A DNA stretch of 45,359 nt, taken from Halorubrum alkaliphilum. GTDB lineage: Archaea; Halobacteriota; Halobacteria; Halobacteriales; Haloferacaceae. Both the position numbers and the translations under genes were made by a program. The stretch spans positions 1 through 45,359 of the forward strand of contig NZ_JAGGKQ010000022.1 of NCBI RefSeq assembly GCF_017873815.1, in the 5' to 3' direction. This document shows, piece after piece, positions 25,539 through 33,898 of the stretch. The first letter of the stretch is position 1. Each line of letters starts with the position of its first letter. Below the pieces are notes generated by a model, which saw only the letters and a list, made by a program, of their open reading frames with translations, had not been told where the DNA came from and searched no databases.

Positions 25539-27215
25539 ATGGGCCGAGACGGAAGCGAGGGGGAAAACGAGGATCCGGACGCGACCGGTAGCGACCGGGA
25601 AGCGGTCGGCAGCGATCGGGAGGCGTCCGGGGAGTCCGACCAAGGGTTCACTGAGTCGGACCGTCCGCCGGACATCGCGGACGCGGAGCATCCGACGAGG
25701 GCGGGCGGCGAGGCCACCCCGACGACTGACGACGACAGTCACGCAAGCGACTCCCGGGCCGACGCGTCGAGTCCGAACGGTCGGTCGGTCGACTTCGGCG
25801 GGATGGCCGACGAGGAGTGTGTCGAGGCCGCGTGGTCGTTCGTCGAATCGGTCCCGACGCCGACGCTCGCAGTCGACCCGGACACGACCGCGATCCACGC
25901 GGCAAACGGCCACGCAGCGTCGTTGTTCGGTCGGGACCGATCGACGCTCGCGCTAATGGGACTGACGGACATCGGGGGACCGACGACCGGCGACAACTCC
26001 ATCGAGGAGACGTTCGCGTCGGTCGTCGCGTCCGGGGGCCCGGAGCACTTCGAGTGGGACCTCCGGACCGACGACGGGGAGCGGCGTCGCCTTGCGGTCG
26101 ACGCGCACATGACGACGGTCGCCGATCGGGAATGGCTCGTCGTCACTCTCACGGACGCTACGGCTCGTGTCCGCTCCGAGCAGAGCACGAGCGAGCAGCT
26201 CCGGACGCTGGATGCGATCGCCTCGACCGTCCCGATGGCGCTGTTCCAGTGTGATGCCGCCGGCACGCTGACCCGCTGGAACGACCGGTTGGCGACCGAC
26301 ACCGGGTACGCCGCCGAGGGCCTCTCCGGGCGGGCTCTCCCCGACCTGTTCGACGACCGGAGTCGGTCGACCGTCGCCGACGCGCTCGCAGAGGTGTACG
26401 GGGAGGGCACGCACATCGAGCGCGAGGCGACCCTGCTGACGCGATCCGGCGAGCGAACCCCGTACCGGCTGACGGTCGGTCCCGTAACCGACACGGACGG
26501 ATCGCCCGTCGGGCTCGTCGGTGTCGGCGAGGACCGCACGGAGGCGTCGCTCCGCGAGGAGCGGCTCGCGGTACTGACGCGAGTGCTTCGACACAACTTC
26601 CGGAACGAACTCAACGTGGTCACGGGATTCACACAGCAAGCCAAACGCAAGGTGGACGACCCAGAGACAATCGCCCAGCTCGACCGGGTGATCGATACTG
26701 CCGAACGGCTGTTACACCTCGGCGAGACCTCACGGAAGGTCGAACGCCTCCTCGGCGACCAACCGACGCCCGGTCCGATCCCGTTGGCCTCGGTCGTCAC
26801 CGACGCGCTCGGATCGATCCCGGCGACGCTTCGCGATCGCGCCGACATCGAGACGGACGTCTCCCCGGGGATCACCGTGTCCGCGGTCGATCAGCTGTCG
26901 GACGCCCTCGCCGAGTTGGTCGACAACGCGATCCGCCACAACGACGCGGAGCGTCCGCGGGTCCACGTCGCCGCCGCCGAACTCCCCAGTGAATCGTGGG
27001 TGTCGCTGGTCGTCGCCGACGACGGCCCCGGAATCCCGCCGGCCGAGCGTGCGGTGCTCACCGGCGAGGAGACGCCGCTTGACCACGCCAGCGGGCTCGG
27101 ACTCTGGTACGTCAACTGGGTGGTTACCGCTGCCGGCGGCGAACTCGCCATCACCGAGAGCAAGGGCGGCGGCACCCGTATCGAACTCAGTCTTCGGACG
27201 CCGAACGCCGGCTGA
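25539..27215 (+). CDS. PAS-domain sensor histidine kinase
   Basis: 558 aa with no membrane segment, so a soluble sensor. A disordered acidic N-terminus (1-90) is followed by two PAS-like domains (about 95-205 and 221-335). Next come the dimerisation/phosphoacceptor region with H352 in RVLRHNFRNE and an ATPase domain with LVDNAIRHND (N box), DDGPGIP (G1) and GLGLWYVNWV (G2). These boxes match the haloarchaeal kinase type. No response regulator is adjacent, so the partner is elsewhere. No cofactor-binding residue for haem or flavin is evident. It converges with the DUF192 gene. Confidence 0.92.
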   Translation: MGRDGSEGENEDPDATGSDREAVGSDREASGESDQGFTESDRPPDIADAEHPTRAGGEATPTTDDDSHASDSRADASSPNGRSVDFGGMADEECVEAAWSFVESVPTPTLAVDPDTTAIHAANGHAASLFGRDRSTLALMGLTDIGGPTTGDNSIEETFASVVASGGPEHFEWDLRTDDGERRRLAVDAHMTTVADREWLVVTLTDATARVRSEQSTSEQLRTLDAIASTVPMALFQCDAAGTLTRWNDRLATDTGYAAEGLSGRALPDLFDDRSRSTVADALAEVYGEGTHIEREATLLTRSGERTPYRLTVGPVTDTDGSPVGLVGVGEDRTEASLREERLAVLTRVLRHNFRNELNVVTGFTQQAKRKVDDPETIAQLDRVIDTAERLLHLGETSRKVERLLGDQPTPGPIPLASVVTDALGSIPATLRDRADIETDVSPGITVSAVDQLSDALAELVDNAIRHNDAERPRVHVAAAELPSESWVSLVVADDGPGIPPAERAVLTGEETPLDHASGLGLWYVNWVVTAAGGELAITESKGGGTRIELSLRTPNAG

Positions 27216-27241
27216 ACGCCCTTCGATCGAGCCCGCGCCCG

Positions 27242-27592
27242 TCACTCCCGGAGCAGCATCTCATCGCCGACGGCGACGTCGTCGGCCGCGCCCGCGGGGA
27301 GTTCGACTATCCTGTCGGCGTGTCCGCGGCCCAGTCCGACGAACGGCGCGAGCCGCTTCGTGGCCGTGACCTCGCCGTCGACGAGCCAGACCGCGTCGAT
27401 GGCGAACGGGACGAACAGCATATGGAGCCACTGTGTTTCCGGCTCGTCGAACGGAAAGACGAGCGCGTAGTCGTCCGGGACCGACCGGCGGAACATGAGC
27501 CCGCGCGCCTGTTCGAGCGTGGTTCGGGCGATGTCGACGTCGCTCGCGAGGACGCGAGACTCGCCGTCGTCGGGGCGATGAACGAGTCGCAC
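27242..27592 (-). CDS. DUF192 family protein
   Basis: 116 aa DUF192 domain: ARGLMFRR near residue 29, then a conserved aromatic/acidic core with WLHMLFVPFAIDAVW and a GRGHADRIVELP segment. The family is small, beta-rich and of unknown function; many members are exported, but this one has no signal peptide. The GTG at 27592 lies about 24 nt from a TATTTAT box, so a leaderless message is likely. Just upstream is a run of GAC triplets. The glutaredoxin gene is 61 bp upstream on the same strand. Confidence 0.87.
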   Translation of the reverse strand: MRLVHRPDDGESRVLASDVDIARTTLEQARGLMFRRSVPDDYALVFPFDEPETQWLHMLFVPFAIDAVWLVDGEVTATKRLAPFVGLGRGHADRIVELPAGAADDVAVGDEMLLRE

Positions 27593-27653
27593 GTCCGCGT
27601 CGTCGTCGTCGTCGGATAAATAGCCTCGTGGGTCGCAAGCGGCGTGGGTCGCG

Positions 27654-27908
27654 TTAGCTCGCGTTGCCGTACGTCTTCTCGAGGTACGCGACGATGTCGT
27701 CGCTCTCGGGCATGGCGTCGATCCCGTTCGGCTCGTCGACGAGGACGGGGACCCCGGTCTGACCGCTCAGCTCCTCGACCTCGGTACGCTCGCTGTGTGA
27801 GCGGGGCACCTCGATCGACTCGTACTCCAGATCGAGCTCGGCGAGTTTGTCCTTGACCTTCGCGCAGTACGGACAGCCCGGCAGTTCGTAGAGTGTCAGA
27901 TCCGTCAT
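27654..27908 (-). CDS. Glutaredoxin-like thiol oxidoreductase
   Basis: 84 aa thioredoxin fold with redox motif CPYC (C12, C15) after strand LTLYELPG and the cis-proline turn VPVLVDE (about 53-59). Its length and MPESDDIVAYLEK end also resemble the N-terminal domain of glutathione S-transferases. Haloarchaea use gamma-glutamylcysteine rather than glutathione, so the natural reductant is uncertain. ATG at 27908. Downstream on the same strand is the DUF192 gene. Confidence 0.9.
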   Translation of the reverse strand: MTDLTLYELPGCPYCAKVKDKLAELDLEYESIEVPRSHSERTEVEELSGQTGVPVLVDEPNGIDAMPESDDIVAYLEKTYGNAS

Positions 27909-28151
27909 CGGATAACTGTAGGGCGTAGACGCGTAAAGAAGTACGGCCGTCGGTGTATCCGTCGCGCACTGGCGTCGAGGTCAGGTTTATAAGTGATTCG
28001 TGGTGTCGCCGGTGGAGTTTATATGTCGTTGCCGGCGTGGTGGACGGTTCGGACGCTTCGGCCGAGCGTTTATAAGTAGTCGATGACTGATCGATAGAGG
28101 GCTCCTTCGGAGTCCCGACTGATCGTATATATATGGGTGAGTACGGACCGG
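27909..28151. other. Gap with repeated TATA-like motifs
   Basis: No gene supported. The plus strand has TTTATAAG at 27986-27993 and 28069-28076, TTTATAT at 28018-28024 and TATATATATG at 28126-28135. A 9-bp direct repeat GACTGATCG (28085-28093 and 28117-28125) flanks a small hairpin (GGGCTCC-TTC-GGAGTCCC). It leads into the 3' end of repeat copy 3. Confidence 0.6.
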
Positions 28152-28320
28152 CGGTGAACACCTCCAAAGCCCCACCCGCACAGCAACCGCACCTCACACT
28201 TCCCCACCCTCGTTGCGGCCGCCCGTCGCTTCGCTCCGGGACGGCCGCACCTCCCTCGCGCGCGTTCCTCGGGCTTCGCCCTCGTCTCACGCGCGCCGAC
28301 CGCGATACTGGGTTTATATA
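28152..28320 (-). repeat. Structured dispersed repeat, copy 3 (short form)
   Basis: On the minus strand: TATATAAA (28313-28320); GGCGCGCG (28290-28297); a hairpin with 8-bp outer stem (28289-28296 / 28258-28265) and inner GGGC/GCCC; GCGAGGGAG (28251-28259). Then comes a second hairpin (28242-28248 / 28215-28221 plus CGGG/CCCG, loop GAGCGAAGCGA) and the tail GAGGGTGGGGAAGTGTGAGG onward, ending at GGTGTTCACCG. Compared with copy 2 it lacks the about 150-nt insert inside the tail. A second TATATAAAT lies upstream near 28343-28351. Short frames inside it are not kept in copy 2, so I do not call a protein. Confidence 0.8.
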
Positions 28321-28358
28321 CCCCGCTCGCCGTTCCGGCGGTCATTTATATACTCTAT

Positions 28359-28478
28359 CGGCCGAGTGTCGCGTTTATGATCGAGTGCCGCGTCTTATGA
28401 TCGAGTGCCGCGTCTTATGATCGAGTGCCGCGTCTCACGGTCGAGTGCGGCGTCTCACGGTCGAGTGCCGAGCGCGGG
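28359..28478 (+). repeat. 20-bp tandem repeat array, about 5.5 units
   Basis: Units start at 28359, 28379, 28399, 28419, 28439 and 28459 (last one partial), consensus GRTCGAGTGCCGCGTCTYAY. Two neighbouring units are identical and the outer ones are diverged. The array covers the 3' end and stop codon of the HNH gene and has no spacers, so it is not a CRISPR. Confidence 0.9.
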
Positions 28479-28910
28479 CCGCGTCTCCTCGCGCGGAATC
28501 CGGTCCGCCCGTCGGTCGTGGACGTCCTCGTGACAGTCCGGACACAGCGTGATCAGGTTCGAGAGGTCGTTTGCCCCGCCGTTGGATCGGGGGACAACGT
28601 GGTGGATCTCCAGAACGCGCGCGGCGGTTCCCTGCGTCGACTTTCCGGGCGGGCGGCGTCGCGTCCGGCCGTCGCGGGCGCGCCAGACGCTCGCACCGTC
28701 GACGGTTTCGATCCGCCCGGCGGGACAGAGCGCGCATTTAAATTTGTCTCGGAGCCGAACGCTCGCTTTCCGTTCCCAAGAGGGTTGTGGCGACCGATAC
28801 GACCGGGTGCCGTTCTCCGAGAGCTTCGAGAACAGCTGGGTGATCGTGAGCCGTGGGGGGTCGGGTAGCTCGCGAAGCTTCCACGCGCGAACCGACTCCC
28901 ACTCCTCCAT
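28455..28910 (-). CDS. HNH endonuclease domain protein
   Basis: 151 aa. An N-terminal helical part (1-50) precedes a zinc-linked HNH nuclease: C59 and C62 in FKCALC, EIHHVVPRS (101-109) with the catalytic His pair, N114, and C123/C126 followed by H127 and H131 in LCPDCHEDVH. HNH proteins of this size act on DNA in restriction, phage packaging or mobility; no partner methylase or mobile element is adjacent. ATG at 28910. The stop codon lies inside the 20-bp tandem array, so the C-terminal few residues are encoded by repeat sequence. Confidence 0.87.
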   Translation of the reverse strand: MEEWESVRAWKLRELPDPPRLTITQLFSKLSENGTRSYRSPQPSWERKASVRLRDKFKCALCPAGRIETVDGASVWRARDGRTRRRPPGKSTQGTAARVLEIHHVVPRSNGGANDLSNLITLCPDCHEDVHDRRADRIPREETRPALGTRP

Positions 28911-28959
28911 ACCGACGAGTGACGGGGGACGAACAAAAAGCGCGCGACGATGCGCCGAC

Positions 28960-30390
28960 CTAGAGAATGAACCCGCCCGTCTGGAGCGCGTAGTAGGCGA
29001 CGAGCAGGGCGGCGAGCACCCACTGGCCGGGGTGGACGTCGTCTGTCTCGCCCATGGCGGCTTTGATGATCGGGAACGTGATGATCCCGGCGGCGAGCCC
29101 GTCGGCGATGGAGTACGTCAGCGGCATCACCAGAATAGTGAGCGCGGCGGAGACGGTCCACGCCGGATGGCTCCAGTCGATGTCGGTGACGCCCTGGAAC
29201 ATCATCACGCCGACGACGACGAGCGCGAGGAAGGAGGCGTAGTCGGGTAAAAGTGGCACGAGCGCGACAAACGGGATCGCGAGCAGGAAACAGCCGGCGA
29301 CGACGAGCGCCGTGAGCCCGGTGCGACCGCCTTCCTCGATACCGGTCGAGGACTCGATGTACGTCGTCACCGTCGAGGTGCCGAGCATCGCGCCGACGGT
29401 GGTACCCACCGCGTCGGCCATCAGCGGCTCGTCCATGTCTGGCAGTTCACCCTCCTCGTCGAGGAAGTCGCCGAACTGCGAGACGCCGATGAGGGTTCCG
29501 GCCGTGTCGAAGAAGTCCACGAAGAAGAACGTGAACACGACGAACGTGAACGTCACGGGGTCGACGTCGGCGAGTCCGTCGATGAACGCCCCGGCGATCG
29601 GCGTGAAGTCGAACTGGACCTCGGTCACGAGCGTCGTCAGTCCGCCGACCAGTCCCTGCTCGCCGAACGTCGAGTAGAGGTCGCCGTCGACGACGTTGCC
29701 GGGTGTGGTCAGCCCCGCGATCGCGGCCACCCAGCCGGCGGTTGCCGTCGTCAGGATCCCGATGACGATGGATCCGGTGACGCCGCGCGCCCAGAGGATC
29801 AGGGTGAACAGCACGCCGAGAACGCCCAGCAGCGCGCCGGGCGTCGCGACGACGTCGCCGAGTTCGACGAGCGTTCCCTCGTAGGCGACGATCACCTGCA
29901 TCTCCTGAAGGCCGATGAAAAGCAGGAACGCGCCGATACCGGCACCGACCGCGTACTTCACCGGCTTCGGGAACAGGTTGATGACGTACTCCCGCGCCCC
30001 GACCGCGGTGAGGAGGATGAAGAGGATCCCCTCGACGAACACCGCCGCGAGTGCGGTCTGCCACGGGATGCCGAGGCCGAGAACGACCGTGAACGCGAAG
30101 AAGGCGTTGAGCCCCATTCCCGGTGCGAGCCCGAACGGTCGGTTCGCGTACAGCGCCATCACCACGGTCGCGACGACGGACGCGAGGATCGTCGCGATGG
30201 CGATCATCTGGAACACCTGTATCTGCTCGTACCCCTCGATGACGATCGCTTCCGACAGGATCGCCGGGTTCACCACGATGATGTACGCCATCGCGAGGAA
30301 CGTCGTGACGCCCGCGATCAGCTCCGTCCGCACGTCGGAGCCGTGCTCCGCCACGTCGAACCGCTCGGACAGCGTGTCTGTGATCCCCAT
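28960..30390 (-). CDS. NCS2/AzgA-type nucleobase permease
   Basis: 476 aa integral membrane transporter with about 12-14 helices; the AzgA-like branch takes up adenine, guanine or hypoxanthine with protons. Hallmarks are GVTTFLAMAYIIVVNP near residue 27, GLAPGMGLNAFFAF near 92, VDFFDTAGTL and the GTSTVTTYIESSTGI segment. The ATG at 30390 (MGITDTLSERFDV) is about 33 nt from a TATA box. The upstream gene on the same strand is a phosphoribosyltransferase-type regulator, consistent with purine salvage. The exact base is not readable. Confidence 0.93.
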   Translation of the reverse strand: MGITDTLSERFDVAEHGSDVRTELIAGVTTFLAMAYIIVVNPAILSEAIVIEGYEQIQVFQMIAIATILASVVATVVMALYANRPFGLAPGMGLNAFFAFTVVLGLGIPWQTALAAVFVEGILFILLTAVGAREYVINLFPKPVKYAVGAGIGAFLLFIGLQEMQVIVAYEGTLVELGDVVATPGALLGVLGVLFTLILWARGVTGSIVIGILTTATAGWVAAIAGLTTPGNVVDGDLYSTFGEQGLVGGLTTLVTEVQFDFTPIAGAFIDGLADVDPVTFTFVVFTFFFVDFFDTAGTLIGVSQFGDFLDEEGELPDMDEPLMADAVGTTVGAMLGTSTVTTYIESSTGIEEGGRTGLTALVVAGCFLLAIPFVALVPLLPDYASFLALVVVGVMMFQGVTDIDWSHPAWTVSAALTILVMPLTYSIADGLAAGIITFPIIKAAMGETDDVHPGQWVLAALLVAYYALQTGGFIL

Positions 30391-30419
30391 TGAACGGGTG
30401 TTCGTACTTCGGGAACGGA

Positions 30420-30468
30420 ATATAAACCTTGCTGATGCGTATCAATAGTGATCCGTACATATGGATCA
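30420..30468 (-). promoter_or_regulatory. Promoter and candidate operator of the permease
   Basis: TATA sequence TTTATATT at about 30420-30427. Upstream lies the inverted repeat TGATCC-N8-GGATCA (30449-30468), with the imperfect dyad TGATGCGTATCA (30433-30444) between them. The position suits an activator or repressor such as the neighbouring phosphoribosyltransferase-type protein; that link is inference. Confidence 0.5.
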
Positions 30469-30536
30469 AAACACCCTTCAGATCTATCGGATCGAGAAAG
30501 TGATGCGCATTCGTGTATACTCTTTCGGGGCGGGAG

Positions 30537-31253
30537 CTACTGATCGAAGGTCGTGAGCGCGCCGACCGGGGCATCGGTGATCGCTCGCGCACGATCCATT
30601 CCTTCGTCACCGACGGCGATGAGGGTGAACACGCCGCCGACGTCCGCGTCGGCTTGGAGCGCGATGTCGAGGAGGAGCTCCTGGGTCTCGCCCGACCGGA
30701 TCAGGTCGTCGACGACGAGGACGGTGTCGCCCGCCTCGATGGCGCTCGCCGGCAGGTAGTAGGTGAGTTCGATGCCCGAGGCGAGCCGCTGGCGCGACTC
30801 GATGAACTCCTCGACCGCCGTCTCCTTCGACTTCTTCGCGTACCCGAGTCGAGCGTCGAAGAAGGAGGCCATCGCCGCACCGAGGGAGATCCCGTCGGTT
30901 GCGGCGGTGAGGACGACGTCGGGGGTCGCGAACTCGAACGTCTCGGCGGCCACGGGAGCGACGAGGTTCAGAAACGACTGGTCGAAGACGACGTCGGAGT
31001 TGTCGACGTACCCCTCGTCGTCGAACGTCACCCGGGAGACGAGCTCGTCCGCGAGCGCCTCGTGGCCGACGTCGACGACCACCTCACGGGCGCGCTCGGC
31101 CCCGGGTAACACGTGCCCGTTCACGTAGCGGTTCAGATCGCCGGCGGGCAGCCCGGTGAGCGCCGAGAGCTCGTCGTACGTTCGCGTCTCCTTGAGACTC
31201 CGCAACACGGCCACGGCACGTAGCTGGAGGGTCGCCTTCTCTGCGCGGTTCAT
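30537..31253 (-). CDS. HTH-phosphoribosyltransferase-like regulator
   Basis: 238 aa. An N-terminal helix-turn-helix (about 24-49, TYDELSALTGLPAGDLNRYV) is joined to a type I phosphoribosyltransferase fold with PRPP loop VLVVDDLIRSGET (178-190) and a hood region. The plan parallels bacterial PurR and haloarchaeal GfcR, where the PRTase fold senses PRPP or nucleotides and the N-terminus binds DNA. This N-terminus differs from GfcR. It lies directly upstream of the nucleobase permease on the same strand (146-bp gap), suggesting a purine-responsive regulator. A salvage enzyme with an extra N-terminal domain is the alternative. Confidence 0.85.
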   Translation of the reverse strand: MNRAEKATLQLRAVAVLRSLKETRTYDELSALTGLPAGDLNRYVNGHVLPGAERAREVVVDVGHEALADELVSRVTFDDEGYVDNSDVVFDQSFLNLVAPVAAETFEFATPDVVLTAATDGISLGAAMASFFDARLGYAKKSKETAVEEFIESRQRLASGIELTYYLPASAIEAGDTVLVVDDLIRSGETQELLLDIALQADADVGGVFTLIAVGDEGMDRARAITDAPVGALTTFDQ

Positions 31254-31310
31254 ACGAATGATCGTGATCGCACAAGTATGAATACACCGAAGTGATACGA
31301 GTGTTTAGTA

Positions 31311-31324
31311 TCCGGATATCCGGA
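31311..31324. promoter_or_regulatory. 14-bp perfect palindrome upstream of the PRTase-type regulator
   Basis: TCCGGATATCCGGA, perfectly self-complementary, lies about 58 bp before the start codon at 31253 and after the end of the ABC operon. It could be an operator for autoregulation; there is no direct evidence. Confidence 0.4.
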
Positions 31325-31369
31325 CGTTTCTCGTCGACGATCGAGTGATATGGCCGTGTCTCGCGCCGT

Positions 31370-32638
31370 TCACCGATCCGGGAGGTGACACGCCACCGGA
31401 TGGTCGGTGCCGTCGAGATCGGGATTCGTCCGTTCACAAACGCTCTCGAAGTCGTCACGTAGCGTCGCAGTCTCCCAGTTACCGCGTGCGACCGCCGCGA
31501 ACGCGTCCTCAACGTGTACTCGATACTCCCTCGGCAACGACCGTTCGAGATGTCGTTCGATCGCGGCGTCGACGAACGCATCGACCGCCGCGTCGTCGGG
31601 CTCTTCCGGGGGTGAGTCGTACCCCGCACGCTCCCAGAGCTTCGTGACGCTGAGACTCCGGTTCTCGAGGAGGCCACGGAGGTTCATCACTTCCCGGTAG
31701 GCCTTCTGATCGATATCCAGCCCTTCCGGCGGGATCACCTCGGGACAGCGAGTCCGGAACCGACAGCCGCTCGGTGGGTCCCGCGGGGAGGGTACGTCCC
31801 CGGTCAGAACGTCGATCGTCCGGTCCTGCTCGGCGAGGGAGGCTCGCGGGACGCTCTCCAATAGCGCCTCGGTGTACGGGTGTCCCGGCGACTCGAACAG
31901 CTCGGCGGTGTCGCCGATCTCGACTATCTCGCCGAGATACATCACCGCGACCCGATCACAGATATGGCGGATCACGGAGAGGTCATGTGAGATGAGCAGG
32001 TACGTCAGGTCGAGCTCGTCCTGTAGATCGCTCAATAAGTTGAGGATCTGCGCTTGAACGCTCACGTCCAGCGCGCTCGTGGGCTCGTCGAGGACGACGA
32101 ACTCGGGCTCCAGCGCGAGCGCTCGCGCGATAGCGACCCGCTGGCGCTGCCCCCCGGAGAACTCATGCGGGTACCGATCGTATTGGCTGCCCGATAGTCC
32201 GACGCGATCCAATAGGTCCCGGACCCGATCCTCGCGTTCCGCTTTCGTCCCCACGTCGTGGACGTCGAGCGGCTGCTGGACCGACTTTCCGATCGTTTTC
32301 CGCGGGTCCAGACTGGAGAACGGGTCCTGAAAGACGATCTGTGCTTCCCGGTGGAACTCGTCGAGCGCCTCACCCGAGAGGTCGTAAACGTCACGTCCCT
32401 CGAACTCGACGCGTCCCCCCGTCGGCTCTTGGAGTCCGAGGACAGTCTCGCCGGTCGTGGACTTCCCGCAGCCGGACTCGCCAACCAACCCGAGGGTCTC
32501 TCCGCGTCGGACATCGAAGGTGAGTCCGTCGACGGCCCGGACCGCAACCGGGTCGTTCCCCAACAGGCGATCGACAAGCGAGTTCTGCTCCCAGAAGTAC
32601 TTCTGTAGCCCCTCGACGCTGAGCACCGGATCGCTCAT
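31370..32638 (-). CDS. dppF: Peptide-type ABC transporter ATP-binding protein (DppF/OppF)
   Basis: 422 aa. Walker [10 protein letters not shown] (about 53-61), Q-loop in [11 protein letters not shown], signature SGGQRQR and Walker [13 protein letters not shown] form a complete ATPase. The oligopeptide-type C-terminal extension is split: GCRFRTRCP is followed by roughly 90 extra residues before the final HPVACHLP, where relatives have about 20. It energises import with the DppD partner and the two permeases at the inner face of the membrane. Its start overlaps the stop of dppD by four bases (ATGA), and it is last in the five-gene operon. Confidence 0.93.
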   Translation of the reverse strand: MSDPVLSVEGLQKYFWEQNSLVDRLLGNDPVAVRAVDGLTFDVRRGETLGLVGESGCGKSTTGETVLGLQEPTGGRVEFEGRDVYDLSGEALDEFHREAQIVFQDPFSSLDPRKTIGKSVQQPLDVHDVGTKAEREDRVRDLLDRVGLSGSQYDRYPHEFSGGQRQRVAIARALALEPEFVVLDEPTSALDVSVQAQILNLLSDLQDELDLTYLLISHDLSVIRHICDRVAVMYLGEIVEIGDTAELFESPGHPYTEALLESVPRASLAEQDRTIDVLTGDVPSPRDPPSGCRFRTRCPEVIPPEGLDIDQKAYREVMNLRGLLENRSLSVTKLWERAGYDSPPEEPDDAAVDAFVDAAIERHLERSLPREYRVHVEDAFAAVARGNWETATLRDDFESVCERTNPDLDGTDHPVACHLPDR

Positions 32639-33897
32639 CGCGAGTCACCCCCGTCGGGCGAGGCCGACTTGTCGCTCGCGTCGGCACTCTCGTTCGAGCC
32701 ACCGTCGCTCGCGTCGGCACCCTCGGTTTCGAAGTGATCGTCCGGAAGCGGCGGGCTCTCGCCGTACTCCAGATCCGTCAGAACGCATTTGACGACGTGG
32801 TCGCCGTCCGCTTCGACCCGGGTGTCCGGCGGACGCTCCAGACACGCCTCCATGGCCTTCGGACACCGATCCGCGAAGTAACAGCGGTCCTCCATCTCGT
32901 GATCCAAGAGGCTCGGCACGTTCCCGGGAACCGGATCGAGTGACCCGCCGACGCTTTCGAGGTCCGGCACGGATCCCAACAGCCCCTCCGTGTACGGGTG
33001 AACGTTGTCCCGAAAGACGTCCTCCAGTGTCCCACGTTCGACGATCTCGCCGCCGTACATGACGCCGACGCGGTCACACATGCGTGCGATCACGCCGAGG
33101 TTGTGTGTGATGAGCAGGATCGTCATTCCGGTCTCCGCTTGAAGCTCCGAGAGCAGATCGAGCACCTGCGCCTGAATGGTGACGTCGAGCGCGGTCGTCG
33201 GCTCATCGGCGACCAACACGTCCGGCTCGCCCGCCAGCGCCTGCGCGATCATCGCCCGCTGAAGCATACCGCCGGAGTACTCGTGTGGGTACTCGTCGGC
33301 CCGCTCGACCGGGTCAGGAATTCCGACCAGCTCCAACAGCTCAATCGCCCGTTCCCGACTCTCCTCGCTGACGTACCGCCGCGAGGGTAGCGCAAACGAG
33401 AGAACGAGCGACCCCAGCGAGTACTCCTCGCCGTCGGTCCGCGCGCGCGTCGACCGCGGCCGCGAGCTCGCGCGCTGCTGTACCTCGACCGCCTCGGCGA
33501 TCTGCTCGCCGACGGTCAGGCTCGGATTAAAGCTGCTCTCGGGGTCTTGGAAGATCATGCTGAGGCTCGTTCCCCGAAGCGACGTTCGCACCGACTCGGG
33601 AACGCCTCGAAGGTCGACGTACTCGCCGTCAACGACATCGGGGAACTCCTCGCGCACCTCGTCCGCCAGTTCGGCGTCACGGTACCACAACTCTCCGTCC
33701 GTGATCTCTCCCGGCGACCCGACGAGGTCGACGAGCGAGAGGCCGGTGACGCTCTTGCCCGACCCTGACTCCCCAACGATCCCGAACACTTCCCCTTCGC
33801 GGACGTCGAACGAGACGTTTTCGACGGCGTTGACCTGTCCCTCGCCGGTGAAAAACCGGGTCGAGAGTCCCTCAACGCGGAGGACGTCCTCGCGCAT
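32635..33897 (-). CDS. dppD: Peptide-type ABC transporter ATP-binding protein (DppD/OppD)
   Basis: 420 aa from the ATG at 33897 ([10 protein letters not shown]), one base after the dppC stop; a 16-residue upstream extension within dppC is rejected. Walker [16 protein letters not shown] signature and [10 protein letters not shown] Walker B are present. There is an insertion of about 35 residues rich in Arg and Ser after the Q-loop (near 145-180). The C-terminal four-cysteine motif ([15 protein letters not shown] and KC) is intact, followed by a low-complexity Asp/Ser tail containing a short DNA repeat (TCGCTCGCGTCGGCAC twice). It pairs with DppF. Confidence 0.93.
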   Translation of the reverse strand: MREDVLRVEGLSTRFFTGEGQVNAVENVSFDVREGEVFGIVGESGSGKSVTGLSLVDLVGSPGEITDGELWYRDAELADEVREEFPDVVDGEYVDLRGVPESVRTSLRGTSLSMIFQDPESSFNPSLTVGEQIAEAVEVQQRASSRPRSTRARTDGEEYSLGSLVLSFALPSRRYVSEESRERAIELLELVGIPDPVERADEYPHEYSGGMLQRAMIAQALAGEPDVLVADEPTTALDVTIQAQVLDLLSELQAETGMTILLITHNLGVIARMCDRVGVMYGGEIVERGTLEDVFRDNVHPYTEGLLGSVPDLESVGGSLDPVPGNVPSLLDHEMEDRCYFADRCPKAMEACLERPPDTRVEADGDHVVKCVLTDLEYGESPPLPDDHFETEGADASDGGSNESADASDKSASPDGGDSR

Positions 33898-33898
33898 C

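Noticed and set aside
28070-28345. Arg/Gly-rich open frame on the minus strand through copy 3
   Set aside because: It exists because the DNA is GC-rich; it spans hairpins and has no counterpart frame in the other copies.
28359-28478. CRISPR-like array
   Set aside because: The units are contiguous with no spacers, only 20 bp long, and no cas gene is near.
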